A DNA stretch of 64,000 bases. Origin: CAWBUW01 sp963792075 (GTDB taxonomy: Bacteria > Chloroflexota > Anaerolineae > Anaerolineales > UBA4823). Shown here piece after piece: positions 36,479-46,486 of this stretch. Location of the stretch: NCBI GenBank assembly GCA_963792075.1, contig CAWBUW010000006.1, positions 1 through 64,000 of the forward strand. The letters are read 5' to 3'. Within the stretch, counting starts at the first letter, position 1, and each line of letters begins with the position of its first letter. The notes beneath the pieces are model-generated. The model ran no database searches. It saw only the letters and a program-made list of their open reading frames with translations, and was not told the origin of the DNA. Made by a program: the position numbers and the translations under genes.

Positions 36479-38317
36479 ATGTTAGACCGTCTAAAACAAT
36501 TGATTATCGGTCCCCCGCTGCCCACGCGTTCTGCGGCAGATATCAAATTAAATAAAATCCGCGCCCTGGCAGCCTTCTCGCCGGATGCTCTGTCTTCCAT
36601 CGCCTATGCCAACCAGGAAATTTACCTGGGGCTGCTGGTGGCGGGGAGTGCAGGCTTGAGCCTGGCCTGGCCGATTGGCCTGGCGATTATTTTGGTCCTG
36701 GGGATTGTCTCAATTTCCTATTACCAGACGATTCATGGTTATCCAAGCGGCGGTGGTTCTTACATTGTGGCGCGTAGTAATTTAGGCACCTTTCCAGGAT
36801 TGGTCGCGGCAGGAGCTTTGCTGATTGATTATGTGCTTACTGCTGCAGTCAGCCTGACCGCCGGTATCGATGCAATTGCTTCTGCATTCCCGGTAATCCT
36901 TCCTTACCGTGTCGAGGCATCCCTGGCTTTATTGTTTTTGATTATGCTGCTCAACCTGCGCGGGCTGCGTGAAACTGGTACCTTTATGTCTGTTCCGGTA
37001 TATTTATTTTTGTTCACGTACATCCCGATGATTATTTTTGGCATTATCCGCCTAGCGATAGAAGGACCGGGTTCGCTGGTTGTTACGGCCCCACCTGCCT
37101 TAGAGCCCCTGGGGCTTTTATTGGTGCTGCATGCGTTTTCTTCTGGCTGTACAGCGCTTACGGGGATTGAGGCGATCAGCAACGGTGTGCCTGCATTTCG
37201 CAAGCCAGAGTCAGATAACGCCGGCCGGACGCTCATCGTCATGGCCTTATTAATGGGTTTCTTGTTTTTGGGTAGCATCGGCTTAACTCAGGCGTTCGCA
37301 GTGGTCGCAGGGCCAAATGAAACGATCTTATCTGCGCTGGCGCGACGGATCCTGGGGGGAGGCTTGATGTATGTGACCATCCAAACCTCAACCATGCTTG
37401 TATTGGTGGTAGCGGCTAACACCAGTTTCGCTGACTTTCCGCGTGTCGCTGCTATCCTGGCAAAGGATGGTTTTCTACCGCGCCAACTCACCGGGTTGGG
37501 AGATCGTCTGGTTTTCCAAAATGGGATATTGTCGTTGGCGCTGGCGACCGCTACTCTGATCGTCCTGTTCCGTGGGAATTCGCACATGCTGGTGCCGCTT
37601 TTCGCGGTCGGCGCATTCCTGGCATTCACATTATCTCAGGCGGGGATGGTGATGCATTGGTGGCATAAGCGTGAGGGAAACTGGTGGTTGAAGCTGCTGG
37701 CCAATGGCTTAGGGGCGTTGGCGACTGGCACTACCCTCATCGTTGTGGGGGTCAGTAAATTTGCCCAGGGAGCCTGGATTACGATTTTAATTATCCCAAT
37801 ATTGGTGACCATATTTTTAAAGATCCGAAAACATTATGAAGAAGTGGCCAAAGAGTTAACCCTGCGTGGGGTGCCGCCCTCGCTGCGCCCGCTGCCGCCG
37901 CCCCGCCTGGTGATCCCGATCTCTGGCATCCACCGGGGTACCATTGATGCAGTCAATTTTGCCCGTTCCATTTCTCCGGAGTTAACCGCGGTGTATGTAG
38001 AGCTGGACCCTGCTGCCACAGAGAAGACGCGCGAATCCTGGGAACGGTGGTTCCCGGAAGTCAAGCTGGCGGTAGTACCCTCGCCGTATCGCTCCATTGT
38101 CGGGCCAATCCTGGATTACCTGGACGAAACGGATGCAGAGAATAACGATGGCCAGCAAGCGGTGATCGTCCTGCCAGAGTTCGTGCCTGCCTATTGGTGG
38201 CAGGCACTGCTGCACAACCAGACTGCCTGGCTGCTGCGCGCGGCCATGCTTTACCACCGGCGGCACCGCGGTTTTACACGTGCAATTATTGATGTACCCT
38301 ATCATTTGAAAAAGTGA
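36479..38317 (+). CDS. kimA: KimA-like potassium importer (APC superfamily)
   Basis: A protein of 612 residues with about twelve helices plus a C-terminal cytoplasmic USP-like domain. From memory it matches Bacillus KimA (YdaO) along its length: LAAFSPDALSSIAYANQEI, YPSGGGSYIVARSNLG, GALLIDYVLTAAVSLTAGID, FSSGCTALTGIEAISNGVPAF, and the ending VPYHLKK. KimA imports K+ with protons and is inhibited by cyclic di-AMP. An amino acid permease of the APC superfamily is the alternative reading. It starts 11 nt after the DUF58 gene. Confidence 0.82.
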   Translation: MLDRLKQLIIGPPLPTRSAADIKLNKIRALAAFSPDALSSIAYANQEIYLGLLVAGSAGLSLAWPIGLAIILVLGIVSISYYQTIHGYPSGGGSYIVARSNLGTFPGLVAAGALLIDYVLTAAVSLTAGIDAIASAFPVILPYRVEASLALLFLIMLLNLRGLRETGTFMSVPVYLFLFTYIPMIIFGIIRLAIEGPGSLVVTAPPALEPLGLLLVLHAFSSGCTALTGIEAISNGVPAFRKPESDNAGRTLIVMALLMGFLFLGSIGLTQAFAVVAGPNETILSALARRILGGGLMYVTIQTSTMLVLVVAANTSFADFPRVAAILAKDGFLPRQLTGLGDRLVFQNGILSLALATATLIVLFRGNSHMLVPLFAVGAFLAFTLSQAGMVMHWWHKREGNWWLKLLANGLGALATGTTLIVVGVSKFAQGAWITILIIPILVTIFLKIRKHYEEVAKELTLRGVPPSLRPLPPPRLVIPISGIHRGTIDAVNFARSISPELTAVYVELDPAATEKTRESWERWFPEVKLAVVPSPYRSIVGPILDYLDETDAENNDGQQAVIVLPEFVPAYWWQALLHNQTAWLLRAAMLYHRRHRGFTRAIIDVPYHLKK

Positions 38318-38323
38318 TATAAT
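38315..38323 (+). promoter_or_regulatory. Extended -10 promoter of the RRM gene, overlapping the kimA stop
   Basis: TGATATAAT: its TGA is the kimA stop codon. The predicted leader is about 120 nt, long for this window and typical of cold-induced RNA-binding protein genes. Confidence 0.55.
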
Positions 38324-38450
38324 GGTTTCTGTTTGGTTCCTCCCGCACGGATTTGAGCGTTGTGTGTCCTGGCTGGCGCTGGATAGCAAGTCGACAATTC
38401 CAGGTTCGGGGGGATAAGTATCTAGTAAAAGTTAAAAGGAAAAAGAAGAA

Positions 38451-38846
38451 ATGAATATCTATGTTGGAAATCTGCCCTACAATGCCAGCGAGGACGAGGT
38501 CCGCGAGCTTTTTGCGGCCTATGGCACCGTCACATCCGTGGCGCTGATCAAGGACAAGGTCACCGGCCAGCCGCGTGGTTTTGGTTTCGTCGAAATGTCT
38601 GACGATACCGAAGCGAATGCTGCGATCGAAGGCTTGAATGGCAAGGATTTTGCCGGTCGCAAGTTGGCGATCAACCCGGCTCGCCCGCGTGAAGATCGCC
38701 CCTCCGGCCCCCGCACGGGTGGCTTTGGTGGCGAGCGTCGCGGTCCCAGCGGCGGTGGTTTCGGCGATCGTCGTGGTTCCGGCGGCTCCGGTGGGCATCG
38801 CGGGGCAGCTCTGGCGGCCCCAAGCGCTCCTGGTAATCTAAATTAA
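38451..38846 (+). CDS. RRM-type glycine-rich RNA-binding protein
   Basis: A protein of 131 residues as read. One RNA recognition motif with RNP2 (IYVGNLPYN) and RNP1 (RGFGFVEM), then a Gly/Arg-rich tail. Bacterial Rbp proteins of this kind are cold-induced RNA chaperones. The last codons (AALAAPSAPGNLN) look wrong: one extra G in the run at 38802-38805 would give a tail ending SSGGPKRSW and a stop at 38834-38836, the usual kind of ending. So a one-base deletion is likely. AAAAGGA precedes the ATG. Confidence 0.9.
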   Translation: MNIYVGNLPYNASEDEVRELFAAYGTVTSVALIKDKVTGQPRGFGFVEMSDDTEANAAIEGLNGKDFAGRKLAINPARPREDRPSGPRTGGFGGERRGPSGGGFGDRRGSGGSGGHRGAALAAPSAPGNLN

Positions 38847-38851
38847 AAACA

Positions 38852-38886
38852 TGAACCACCCCGAAGATTAAATCCGGGGTGGTTCA
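38852..38886 (+). terminator. Terminator of the RRM gene
   Basis: A 12-bp stem TGAACCACCCCG/CGGGGTGGTTCA followed by TTAAAATTT. Confidence 0.8.
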
Positions 38887-38900
38887 TTAAAATTTAAATA

Positions 38901-38940
38901 GCGGAGTTGAAGAGGCACTGGGGTGTTTCTTCAACTCCGC
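38901..38940. terminator. Terminator at the end of the ilv-leu operon
   Basis: A 13-bp stem GCGGAGTTGAAGA/TCTTCAACTCCGC, followed on the minus strand by TATTTAAATTTT and on the plus strand by TTTGTTT. It serves the minus-strand ilvE and can back up the RRM terminator. Confidence 0.8.
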
Positions 38941-38946
38941 TTTGTT

Positions 38947-39867
38947 TCAATTTACATAACTTAGCCAGCTTTCGTAGCGTGGCGTTTGCCCGTGGATCGC
39001 AGCGTGGAATACTTCCTGGATCTGGCGCGTGACAGGGCCGGTTTTCCCCTCGCCAATCGTGCGAAAGTCAATTTCAGATAGCCCGATGCACTCGGCTGCG
39101 GTGCCAGAGACGAAAACCTCATCGGCTATATAAAGTTGGTCACGGGAGATAGGCTCCTCTTTTACGGTGTACCCCAGGTCTCGGGAGATCGTGATCAGCG
39201 AGGTGCGGGTGATGCCTTCAAGGGTATCCACCAGCGGCGTGGTGGTAATCACCCCGTCGCGTACCACGAAGATATTTTCTCCGGTGCATTCGGCGACAAA
39301 ACCCTGCGGGTTGAGCAGGATCGCTTCGTCAAAACCCAGGCGCACCGATTCGGTCTTGGCCAGAAAGCTATTGGCATAATTGCCGGAAATCTTCGCCTTG
39401 GTCATCATGACATTGGGTTGGTGGCGGGTGAAGGATGAGACGTTAGCGCGGATGCCTTTGGCGAGCGCTTCTGCGCCCAGGTAATTATTCCACTCCCATA
39501 CCGCAATTGCCAGGGACGGCTTACCGCCATCCACGTTCAGGTTCCAGCCCCCTCCACTCAGGTAAAGCAGAGGGCGGATGTAGCATTCGCTCATTTTGTT
39601 TGCCTTGACTGTCATGAGGATCGCCTCGCTGACATCTTTTGCCGTCCAGGGCAACTGGCGAAAACCAAAGACGTGCGCCGACGCCAGCAGGCGTTTGGAG
39701 TGTTCGTGCAGGCGAAAGACAGCCGGGCCTTTCTCGGTGGCATAAGAGCGGATACCCTCAAAGACAGCCGCGCCGTAATGCAGCGCCGGTGTCAGCATGT
39801 GGATGGTTGCTTTTTCAAAGGGTACCAGCTTGCCATCCATCCATACAAATTCTGATTCCATTCCCAT
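38947..39867 (-). CDS. ilvE: Branched-chain amino acid aminotransferase
   Basis: A protein of 306 residues, fold type IV PLP enzyme performing the last step of Leu, Ile and Val synthesis. Motifs are HYGAAVFEGIRSY at the N-terminus, the Schiff-base Lys in MMTKAKISGNYANS, and EAILLNPQGFVAECTGENIFVV. The length is typical. AGGAG precedes the ATG. It is the last gene of the operon that begins with ilvD. Confidence 0.96.
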   Translation of the reverse strand: MGMESEFVWMDGKLVPFEKATIHMLTPALHYGAAVFEGIRSYATEKGPAVFRLHEHSKRLLASAHVFGFRQLPWTAKDVSEAILMTVKANKMSECYIRPLLYLSGGGWNLNVDGGKPSLAIAVWEWNNYLGAEALAKGIRANVSSFTRHQPNVMMTKAKISGNYANSFLAKTESVRLGFDEAILLNPQGFVAECTGENIFVVRDGVITTTPLVDTLEGITRTSLITISRDLGYTVKEEPISRDQLYIADEVFVSGTAAECIGLSEIDFRTIGEGKTGPVTRQIQEVFHAAIHGQTPRYESWLSYVN

Positions 39868-39901
39868 AAAAAATCTCCTTCTATAGAATTACGGATTTAT
39901 T

Positions 39902-39946
39902 ATTTTGATAGTGTGTAACGGCGTAGCCGCACATACACCACCAAAT
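39902..39946. repeat. Degenerate intergenic palindrome P9
   Basis: An imperfect hairpin (GTGTGTAACGGC-GTA-GCCGCACATACAC) related to the palindromes at 47577 and 55085 by its GGC-GTA-GCC apex. It lies between leuB and ilvE inside the operon. Confidence 0.65.
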
Positions 39947-39951
39947 AAAAT

Positions 39952-41025
39952 TCATAAACGGGCAATAATTTCATCGGTCATCTGGGTGGTGTTCAAGGTC
40001 TTGCCCTGGCCATCTCCGCCCAAATCGCCGGTACGGCAGCCTGCGTGGATGGCAGCCTCGACCGCCTTTTCGATGGCGGTGGCTTCGGTTTCTAACTGCA
40101 GCGAATGGCGCAGCAGCAGCGCTGCGGAGAGCACGGTGCCTACCGGGTTGGCGATGCCCCGCCCGGCGATGTCCGGCGCGGAGCCGTGGATCGGCTCATA
40201 AAGTCCAGGGTTGCCTGCGCCCAGGCTGGCAGAAGGCAGCATGCCCATCGAACCAGCCAGGACCGAGGCCTCGTCGGTGAGGATATCGCCGAACATGTTC
40301 TCGGTCACAACCACATCCAGCGCGGCCGGCCCGGTCACCAGGCGCATCGCGGCGGTATCGACCAGCACGTGTTCCAGGGCAATATCCGGGTTTTGCGCGC
40401 CTACCTGGATGGCAACCTGCCGCCACAAACGAGAAGACTCGAGCACATTCGCTTTATCCACCGAGGTGACTTTCTTTTTGCGCCCCCTGGCCAGGCTAAA
40501 AGCCAGCTCCAGCACCCGGCGGATTTCATAATCGTAATATTCCAGCGTATCCACAGCCCGCTCACCGCGGGGGGTATGCTCGCGCAGCTTAGGCTGGCCG
40601 AAATACAGCCCGCCGGTCAGTTCGCGGATGACCAGGAAATCCACGCCTTGCAGCTTTTCAGGTTTCAATGGCGAGGCATTTACCAGCGCCGGATGCACTT
40701 TCACCGGGCGCAAGTTGGCGAAAACACCCAACCCTTTGCGCAGCGCCAGCAGGCCCTGCTCTGGCCGCACTTTGGCCTGCGGATCATCCCACTTTGGCCC
40801 GCCGACCGCCCCCAGCAGCACCGCCTGGGCCGCCTGGCAGTCCGCCAGGGTCTCATCGGTCAGCGCGCTGCCATAGCGGTCAATCGAACAGCCGCCGATC
40901 AGGTGCTGCGTGTAAGTAAAGGTATGCCCGTGGCGGGCTGCGATCGCATCCAGCACGCGCACTGCTGCGCCGACCACTTCAGGACCAATCCCGTCGCCTG
41001 GGAGGAGGACAATGTTTGCCTGCAT
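39952..41025 (-). CDS. leuB: 3-isopropylmalate dehydrogenase
   Basis: A protein of 357 residues oxidising 3-isopropylmalate with NAD+. Family motifs are [35 protein letters not shown], the catalytic YDYEI and the cofactor segment [19 protein letters not shown]. In this genome it may also serve the citramalate route to isoleucine (erythro-3-methylmalate oxidation). It starts 11 nt after cimA. Confidence 0.96.
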   Translation of the reverse strand: MQANIVLLPGDGIGPEVVGAAVRVLDAIAARHGHTFTYTQHLIGGCSIDRYGSALTDETLADCQAAQAVLLGAVGGPKWDDPQAKVRPEQGLLALRKGLGVFANLRPVKVHPALVNASPLKPEKLQGVDFLVIRELTGGLYFGQPKLREHTPRGERAVDTLEYYDYEIRRVLELAFSLARGRKKKVTSVDKANVLESSRLWRQVAIQVGAQNPDIALEHVLVDTAAMRLVTGPAALDVVVTENMFGDILTDEASVLAGSMGMLPSASLGAGNPGLYEPIHGSAPDIAGRGIANPVGTVLSAALLLRHSLQLETEATAIEKAVEAAIHAGCRTGDLGGDGQGKTLNTTQMTDEIIARL

Positions 41026-41036
41026 ATTTTCCTTAT

Positions 41037-42590
41037 CTAGGCCACTGTCAGGCCGTATTCGACTGAATCAGCCAGGGCGCGCCAGGAAGCTTCTATAATG
41101 TTCGTACTCGCTCCTACCGTGCTCCAGCGCCGGGTGCCGTTTTGCGTGTCGATCAGCACGCGCGTCATCGCCTGGGTGCCGTTCTCGCCATCCAGGATGC
41201 GCACCTTGTAATCTGCCAGGTGGAAATTGCCTAATTGGGGGTAGCGCGGCAGCAGCGCTTTGCGCAGCGCTTTATCCAAAGCGTTTACCGGCCCGTTGCC
41301 TTCGGCAGCCGTGTGGATGACTTCGCCATCCACCGAGATCTTGACCATCGCATCGGCGCTGATGCCGCTTCCCTGGCGGTGTTCCACGTTGACCAGAAAA
41401 TCAACCAATTCAAAAGGAGGCCGGTAGCCGGACTGCTGGCGTTTGAGCATCATCGCCACGGACGCCTCGGCGGCTTCGAAGGAAAAGCCGCGCGACTCCA
41501 GCTCCTTGACATCATTGAGCACTTCGACGATCCCCTCACGATCCTCGATCTCTACACCATGTTCTTCGGCCTTGCTGAGGATATTCGCCCGCCCGGACAA
41601 ATCGGAGACAACCACCCGCATGTGATTACCAACCCGCTCGGGAGAGATGTGCTGGTAGGAGAGGGTCGAGCGGCGCATGGCTGCCACGTGTACGCCGCCT
41701 TTGTGGGCGAAGGCGGATTTTCCCACGTAGGGCGAGTGCTCGTTGGGCGTCTGGTTGGCCACCTCGTCAACGAAGTGCGCCAGCTCATACAGTTTGAACA
41801 GCCCGCTTTCTGGCAGACAGCTCAAGCCGAGTTTCAACTCCAGATTGGCGATGATCGAGCACAGGTTGGCATTACCGCAGCGTTCGCCGTAACCGTTGAT
41901 GGTGCCCTGCACCTGGACTGCGCCGGCGCGCACCGCCGCCAGCGAGTTCACCACAGCACATTCACTGTCGTTGTGGGCGTGGATGCCGAAGGGGTGGTCA
42001 ACCTGATCGCTCACCTGGTGCACGATCTGGTCAAGCTCCCAGGGCATAGTGCCGCCGTTCGTATCGCACAACACCACCGTCTCGGCGCCTCCGCGTATCG
42101 CGGCGCGCAGGGTTTCCAGCGCGTAGGAAGGGTCAGCTTTGTAGCCATCGAAGAAATGTTCACCATCGTAAATCACACGCCTCCCCTGCTCGCGCAAGTA
42201 GGCGACCGACTGCTGAATGAGGCGCAGGTTGTCTTCCAGCGTGGTTTGGAGCACCTCGGTGACGTGCAGAGTCCAGGACTTGCCGAAAAGCGTGCAGACT
42301 TCGGTGCGCGCATTCAGCAGCGCCTGGATGTTGGCGTCATCTGCGGGGGCGCCGCGAGCGCGGCAGGTTGCGCCGAAAGCGGTAATCTTAGCGGTCTGCC
42401 AGGTCAGCTCGCGTGCCCGCTCGAAGAACTCAACGTCTTTTGGGTTGGAGCCGGGCCAGCCGCCTTCGATGAAAGCGACTCCCAGGTCATCCAGCCGCTG
42501 GGCAATGCGGATTTTGTCACTGGCCGATAAATTGAACCCTTCGCTTTGGGTGCCATCGCGCAGGGTGGTATCATAAATTTGAATTGGCAT
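41037..42590 (-). CDS. cimA: (R)-citramalate synthase
   Basis: A protein of 517 residues of the DRE-TIM metallolyase family. The start [18 protein letters not shown] and the long block [19 protein letters not shown] are typical of the citramalate synthase group rather than of LeuA (which has GEQSPG and EAGFP). It condenses pyruvate with acetyl-CoA to give 2-ketobutyrate precursors for isoleucine, and has a LeuA-type regulatory C-terminal domain. The start at 42590 overlaps leuD by 20 nt; a start at 42629 is possible. No threonine dehydratase gene is in the operon. Confidence 0.9.
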   Translation of the reverse strand: MPIQIYDTTLRDGTQSEGFNLSASDKIRIAQRLDDLGVAFIEGGWPGSNPKDVEFFERARELTWQTAKITAFGATCRARGAPADDANIQALLNARTEVCTLFGKSWTLHVTEVLQTTLEDNLRLIQQSVAYLREQGRRVIYDGEHFFDGYKADPSYALETLRAAIRGGAETVVLCDTNGGTMPWELDQIVHQVSDQVDHPFGIHAHNDSECAVVNSLAAVRAGAVQVQGTINGYGERCGNANLCSIIANLELKLGLSCLPESGLFKLYELAHFVDEVANQTPNEHSPYVGKSAFAHKGGVHVAAMRRSTLSYQHISPERVGNHMRVVVSDLSGRANILSKAEEHGVEIEDREGIVEVLNDVKELESRGFSFEAAEASVAMMLKRQQSGYRPPFELVDFLVNVEHRQGSGISADAMVKISVDGEVIHTAAEGNGPVNALDKALRKALLPRYPQLGNFHLADYKVRILDGENGTQAMTRVLIDTQNGTRRWSTVGASTNIIEASWRALADSVEYGLTVA

Positions 42591-43170
42591 AATGGCTTTC
42601 GTAGGCAGCAATTTCTTTTTCAAAACCAAGGATGTAGCCTAACTCATCCAGGCCATTGAGCAGGCACGCTTTGGCAAAGCCATCGATGGGGAAGGTTGCC
42701 TCGCGGCCGCCGGGCAAGACCAGCACCTGGCGGGCCAGGTCCACACTCAACTCTGCTGCGGGGGCTTCCATGAGCAGGTCTTGCAAATCGCGGTGGGTTT
42801 CAGCGTCAACGATGATGGGCAGCAGGCCGTTTTTCAAGGCGTTATTGCGAAAAATGTCCGCGAATGAAGTGCTGATAATTGCGCGGAAGCCGTAACCGGC
42901 CAGCGCCCAGGGAGCATGTTCGCGGCTGGACCCGCAGCCGAAGTTATCGCCGGCCAGCAGGATCTGCGCCTGACGGTGCTGCGCCTGGTTGAGCGGAAAA
43001 TCCGGACGCGGCGAGCCATCGGCCTGGTAGCGCCAATCGGCAAATAAGTTATCGCCCATGCCGACTTTATCGGTAGCTTTGAGGAAACGAGCGGGGATGA
43101 TCTGGTCGGTATCGATATTATCGATCAGCAGGGGGATGATACTGGAGGTAAGAGAGGTAAACTGTGCCAT
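42571..43170 (-). CDS. leuD: 3-isopropylmalate dehydratase small subunit
   Basis: A protein of 199 residues. It has the swivelling-domain signature DNIDTDQIIPARFLK and FGCGSSREHAPWALAGYGFRA. It forms a heterodimer with LeuC to isomerise 2- to 3-isopropylmalate, and probably also citramalate. It follows leuC by 12 nt and overlaps cimA. Confidence 0.95.
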   Translation of the reverse strand: MAQFTSLTSSIIPLLIDNIDTDQIIPARFLKATDKVGMGDNLFADWRYQADGSPRPDFPLNQAQHRQAQILLAGDNFGCGSSREHAPWALAGYGFRAIISTSFADIFRNNALKNGLLPIIVDAETHRDLQDLLMEAPAAELSVDLARQVLVLPGGREATFPIDGFAKACLLNGLDELGYILGFEKEIAAYESHYANSNL

Positions 43171-43182
43171 AGGCTCCTGGGG

Positions 43183-44586
43183 TCAGGCGAGTAAAGTACG
43201 CACATCGGTGATCTGCCCGGTAATAGCAGCCGCCGCGGCGGTTAAGGGGCTGGCAAGGAAGGTCCGCCCACCAGCGCCCTGGCGGCCTTCGAAGTTGCGG
43301 TTGCTGGTGCTGATGGCGTACTGGCCCGGTTGTAGCTGATCGCCGTTCATGGCGATGCACATCGAGCAGCCTGCCTCGCGCCATTCGGCTCCCGCAGATT
43401 TAAAGATCTGGTCGAGACCTTCTGCCTCAGCCTGTTTTTTCACTCCCTGCGAGCCGGGCACCACCATCACACGCAGGCCTTCAGCAACCCGGCAACCTTT
43501 GAGCAGCGCAGCGGCCTGGCGCAAGTCAGAGATGCGCGAGTTGGTGCAGCTTCCGATGAAGACCACGTCAATCTTCTTGCCCAGCAGGGATTGGCCTGGC
43601 TTCAGGTCCATATAATGCAGCGCTTTGTCCAGCGCAGCCCTTTGGGTGCTATCGCTGAACTGGCTGGGGTCGGGCAGGCGACCGGTGACCGGCATGCCCA
43701 TGCCTGGGTTGGTGCCGTACGTGATCATCGGCTCCAGGGCTGAAGCATCCAAAGTGATGGATTTATCGTAGGCGGCGCCTTCGTCGCCGGGCAGTTGCTG
43801 CCAGCGCTGCACTGCCGCTTCCCAGGCAGCGCCCTGCGGCGCAAAAGTGCGCCCGGCAAGGTACTCATAGGTGGTCTCATCCGGAGCGATCATCCCGGCG
43901 CGAGCCCCGCCTTCGATGGACATGTTACACACCGTCATGCGTTGTTCCATCGACAGGCTGCGGATCGTTGAACCGGTGTATTCAATGACGTGCCCGGTGC
44001 CGCCGCCGACCCCGATTTGAGCAATCAACGCCAGGATAATATCCTTGGAAGAGACCCCTGGTCCCAGCACACCTTCGACGCGCACCTCGAAAGTTTTGGG
44101 CTTCTTCTGCAGCAAGCACTGCGTGGCGAGGACGTGCTCTACTTCGCTGGTGCCAATGCCAAAGGCCAGCGCGCCAAATGCGCCGTGCGTCGCGGTGTGG
44201 CTGTCGCCACAGACGATGGTCATACCGGGCTGGGTCAGCCCCTGTTCAGGGCCGATCACGTGGACGATGCCCCGCTGGGGGCTGTCCATGCCGTAGAGGG
44301 GGATGTTGAACTGGCGCGCGTTGTCTTCCATCTGCCGGATCTGGCGGGCAGCCTGGAGGTCCAGGATGGGGAGAGACAGGTCGTGTGTGGGGCTGCTGTG
44401 ATCCACGGTTGCCACGGTTTTATCCGGGCGGCGGACCGGCAGGCCGCGTTGGCGCAGGCCGCTGAAGGCCTGTGGGCTGGTGACTTCGTGTACCAGGTGC
44501 AGATCGATGTACAGAAGCGCGGGACAGTCCGCTTCCTGGGCGACGACGTGCGCCTGCCAGACTTTTTCAAAGAGGGTTTTTGGCAT
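43183..44586 (-). CDS. leuC: 3-isopropylmalate dehydratase large subunit
   Basis: A protein of 467 residues of the aconitase superfamily. It holds the [4Fe-4S] ligands in [17 protein letters not shown] and GCSMCIAMN, and substrate motifs [19 protein letters not shown]. The N-terminus [10 protein letters not shown] is typical of LeuC. No clear binding site precedes the start; it is 46 nt after a 51-codon small gene. Confidence 0.96.
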   Translation of the reverse strand: MPKTLFEKVWQAHVVAQEADCPALLYIDLHLVHEVTSPQAFSGLRQRGLPVRRPDKTVATVDHSSPTHDLSLPILDLQAARQIRQMEDNARQFNIPLYGMDSPQRGIVHVIGPEQGLTQPGMTIVCGDSHTATHGAFGALAFGIGTSEVEHVLATQCLLQKKPKTFEVRVEGVLGPGVSSKDIILALIAQIGVGGGTGHVIEYTGSTIRSLSMEQRMTVCNMSIEGGARAGMIAPDETTYEYLAGRTFAPQGAAWEAAVQRWQQLPGDEGAAYDKSITLDASALEPMITYGTNPGMGMPVTGRLPDPSQFSDSTQRAALDKALHYMDLKPGQSLLGKKIDVVFIGSCTNSRISDLRQAAALLKGCRVAEGLRVMVVPGSQGVKKQAEAEGLDQIFKSAGAEWREAGCSMCIAMNGDQLQPGQYAISTSNRNFEGRQGAGGRTFLASPLTAAAAAITGQITDVRTLLA

Positions 44587-44632
44587 AGTCGGTGTATGGG
44601 TTAGCAGTCGCGGCGAAGCACGACGTGTTTAC

Positions 44633-44788
44633 CTAAGCCAGCGTTTTAGGTTCCGGCGCATTGACGACAGGCTCGCTGCACAGGCCGCTCACATCCCAGC
44701 CAGCCGGGTAGGTCTGTGGCTCGAAGAAGGGGTCATACCATTCGGGCATTGAGCTGGTTGTTTCGGGGGGGGTAGTTGGTGTACACAT
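44633..44788 (-). CDS. Small protein of 51 residues within the leu operon
   Basis: An open frame of 51 codons with GGAG 9 nt before the ATG, placed between leuA and leuC where an unusually long gap would otherwise exist. The peptide begins MCTPTTPPETTSSMPEWYDP, is rich in Pro/Thr/Glu, has two Cys and no membrane segment. I do not recognise it. Placement, ribosome binding site and lack of another feature make translation likely; a regulatory or complex-assembly role for the leu enzymes would be a guess. Confidence 0.55.
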   Translation of the reverse strand: MCTPTTPPETTSSMPEWYDPFFEPQTYPAGWDVSGLCSEPVVNAPEPKTLA

Positions 44789-44851
44789 AAGTTTTTCTCC
44801 TGGTTCGATGACGGCGAAGCTTTCACACAGGCGCGAACGCTTCGTTGGTAT

Positions 44852-46486
44852 TCAGACAGCCATCTTTACACCCAAATCAGTGTAAGTGGATTGCGTGCCC
44901 TCGGTCTGGGCAATGATCAGCTTGTTCAGCGCGGCCAGGTAGGCCTTGGCGCTGGCTACGACGATATCGGTATCGGCGCCATGGCCGCCAAAGACACGCG
45001 CAAATTCGGTTTCATTTTGCGCATCGATGGTGCGCTGCCCATCGATGGCCTGGATGCGCACGGTCACTTCGCCCAGCGCATCAATGCCCTCGGTGATGGC
45101 GTGGATGTTGAACTCGAGCAGCGTGTTGGGCGTAGTGACAATGGCGTCAATGGCTTTGTATGTCGCATCCACCGGGCCGGTGCCGATGCTGGCATGGATG
45201 TGAATTTTGCCATCTGGCCCACGCAGGCGGATGGTCGCGGTTGGCAAACCCATCGTCCCGCAAGCCACTTGCAGCCCATCCAGGGCGAAGACCTCGCGGG
45301 GACGGTAGAATTCATCTGCAATCAAGGCTTCCAGGTCGGCATCCGTGATGACTTTCTTACGGTCGCCCAGCTCTTTGAAGCGGGCAAAGGCTTTATCTAC
45401 CTCGGCCTCATCCAACGAATGACCCATCTCCGCCAGGCGGCTGCGCAGTGCATGGCGGCCCGAGTGTTTGCCTAACACCAGCCTGGATTGGTTGATGCCC
45501 ACATCTTCCGGGTGCATGATTTCGTAGGTTTGTTGGTGCTTCAGCATACCATCCTGGTGGATGCCGGCCTCGTGGGCAAAGGCATTTGCGCCGACGATGG
45601 CTTTGTTGGGCTGTACGATCATGCCGGTGTAGTTGCTCACCAGCCGGCTGATGCGTGCGATTTGAGGCGTATCGATGCCGGTGTCCAGGTTATAAACCGG
45701 GCGGCGGGTCCTGAGCGCCATCACCACTTCTTCCAGAGAAGTGTTGCCGGCGCGCTCGCCAATCCCGTTGATGGTCACCTCCGCCTGGCGCGCGCCTGCC
45801 TGGATGCCGGCCAGGGTATTGGCGGTAGCCAGGCCCAGGTCGTCGTGGCAGTGCACCGAGAGGATCACATTTTCGATTCCCGGCGTGTGCTGCCGGATGC
45901 CGGCGATCAACTGGTAAAATTCTTCGGGCGTGATGTAGCCGACTGTGTCTGGGATATTGAGCGTCGTAGCGCCAGCCCGGATGGCCTCTGCCAAAACCAC
46001 GTACAGGAAAGCAGGATCCGACCGCCCGGCGTCCTCGGGCGAGAACTCCACATCCTTACACAGAGAGCGGGCGTATGCCACCATTTCCGCTACCCGGCTC
46101 ACGACCTGCTGGCGGGTCATGTTCAGCTTGTACTGCATGTGGATTTCAGAAGTCGCCAGGAAGAGATGGATGCGTGGTTTCTGGGCGGATTGGATCCCTT
46201 CCCAGGCTTTGTCAATATCGCTTCTCGTGGCCCGAGCCAGCCCGGTGATCACGGGCACACGTGCCTCAGGCTGGCCCTTGGGCGGGTTGCCTACCTCGCC
46301 AGCGATGCGCTGCACTGCCTGGAGATCATCCGGCGAAGCAGCCGGGAAGCCGGCTTCGATGATATCCACGCCCAAGCGGGCCAGGGCGCGGGCCACCTCC
46401 AGCTTTTCAGCCGAAGTCATCGTGGCGCCAGGGGACTGTTCGCCATCGCGCAGCGTGGTATCAAAAATGCGTACGTAATTATCCAT
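44852..46486 (-). CDS. leuA: 2-isopropylmalate synthase
   Basis: A protein of 544 residues condensing acetyl-CoA with 2-ketoisovalerate. [16 protein letters not shown] and [15 protein letters not shown] mark the catalytic TIM barrel, [16 protein letters not shown] binds the metal, and the C-terminal domain (about 400-540) is the Leu-binding regulatory part. It starts directly after the ilvC stop codon with no gap. Confidence 0.96.
   Translation of the reverse strand: MDNYVRIFDTTLRDGEQSPGATMTSAEKLEVARALARLGVDIIEAGFPAASPDDLQAVQRIAGEVGNPPKGQPEARVPVITGLARATRSDIDKAWEGIQSAQKPRIHLFLATSEIHMQYKLNMTRQQVVSRVAEMVAYARSLCKDVEFSPEDAGRSDPAFLYVVLAEAIRAGATTLNIPDTVGYITPEEFYQLIAGIRQHTPGIENVILSVHCHDDLGLATANTLAGIQAGARQAEVTINGIGERAGNTSLEEVVMALRTRRPVYNLDTGIDTPQIARISRLVSNYTGMIVQPNKAIVGANAFAHEAGIHQDGMLKHQQTYEIMHPEDVGINQSRLVLGKHSGRHALRSRLAEMGHSLDEAEVDKAFARFKELGDRKKVITDADLEALIADEFYRPREVFALDGLQVACGTMGLPTATIRLRGPDGKIHIHASIGTGPVDATYKAIDAIVTTPNTLLEFNIHAITEGIDALGEVTVRIQAIDGQRTIDAQNETEFARVFGGHGADTDIVVASAKAYLAALNKLIIAQTEGTQSTYTDLGVKMAV

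Noticed and set aside
41235..42530. Long plus-strand frame (431 codons) opposite cimA
   Set aside because: It is antisense to a well-supported citramalate synthase, with no motif or ribosome binding site.
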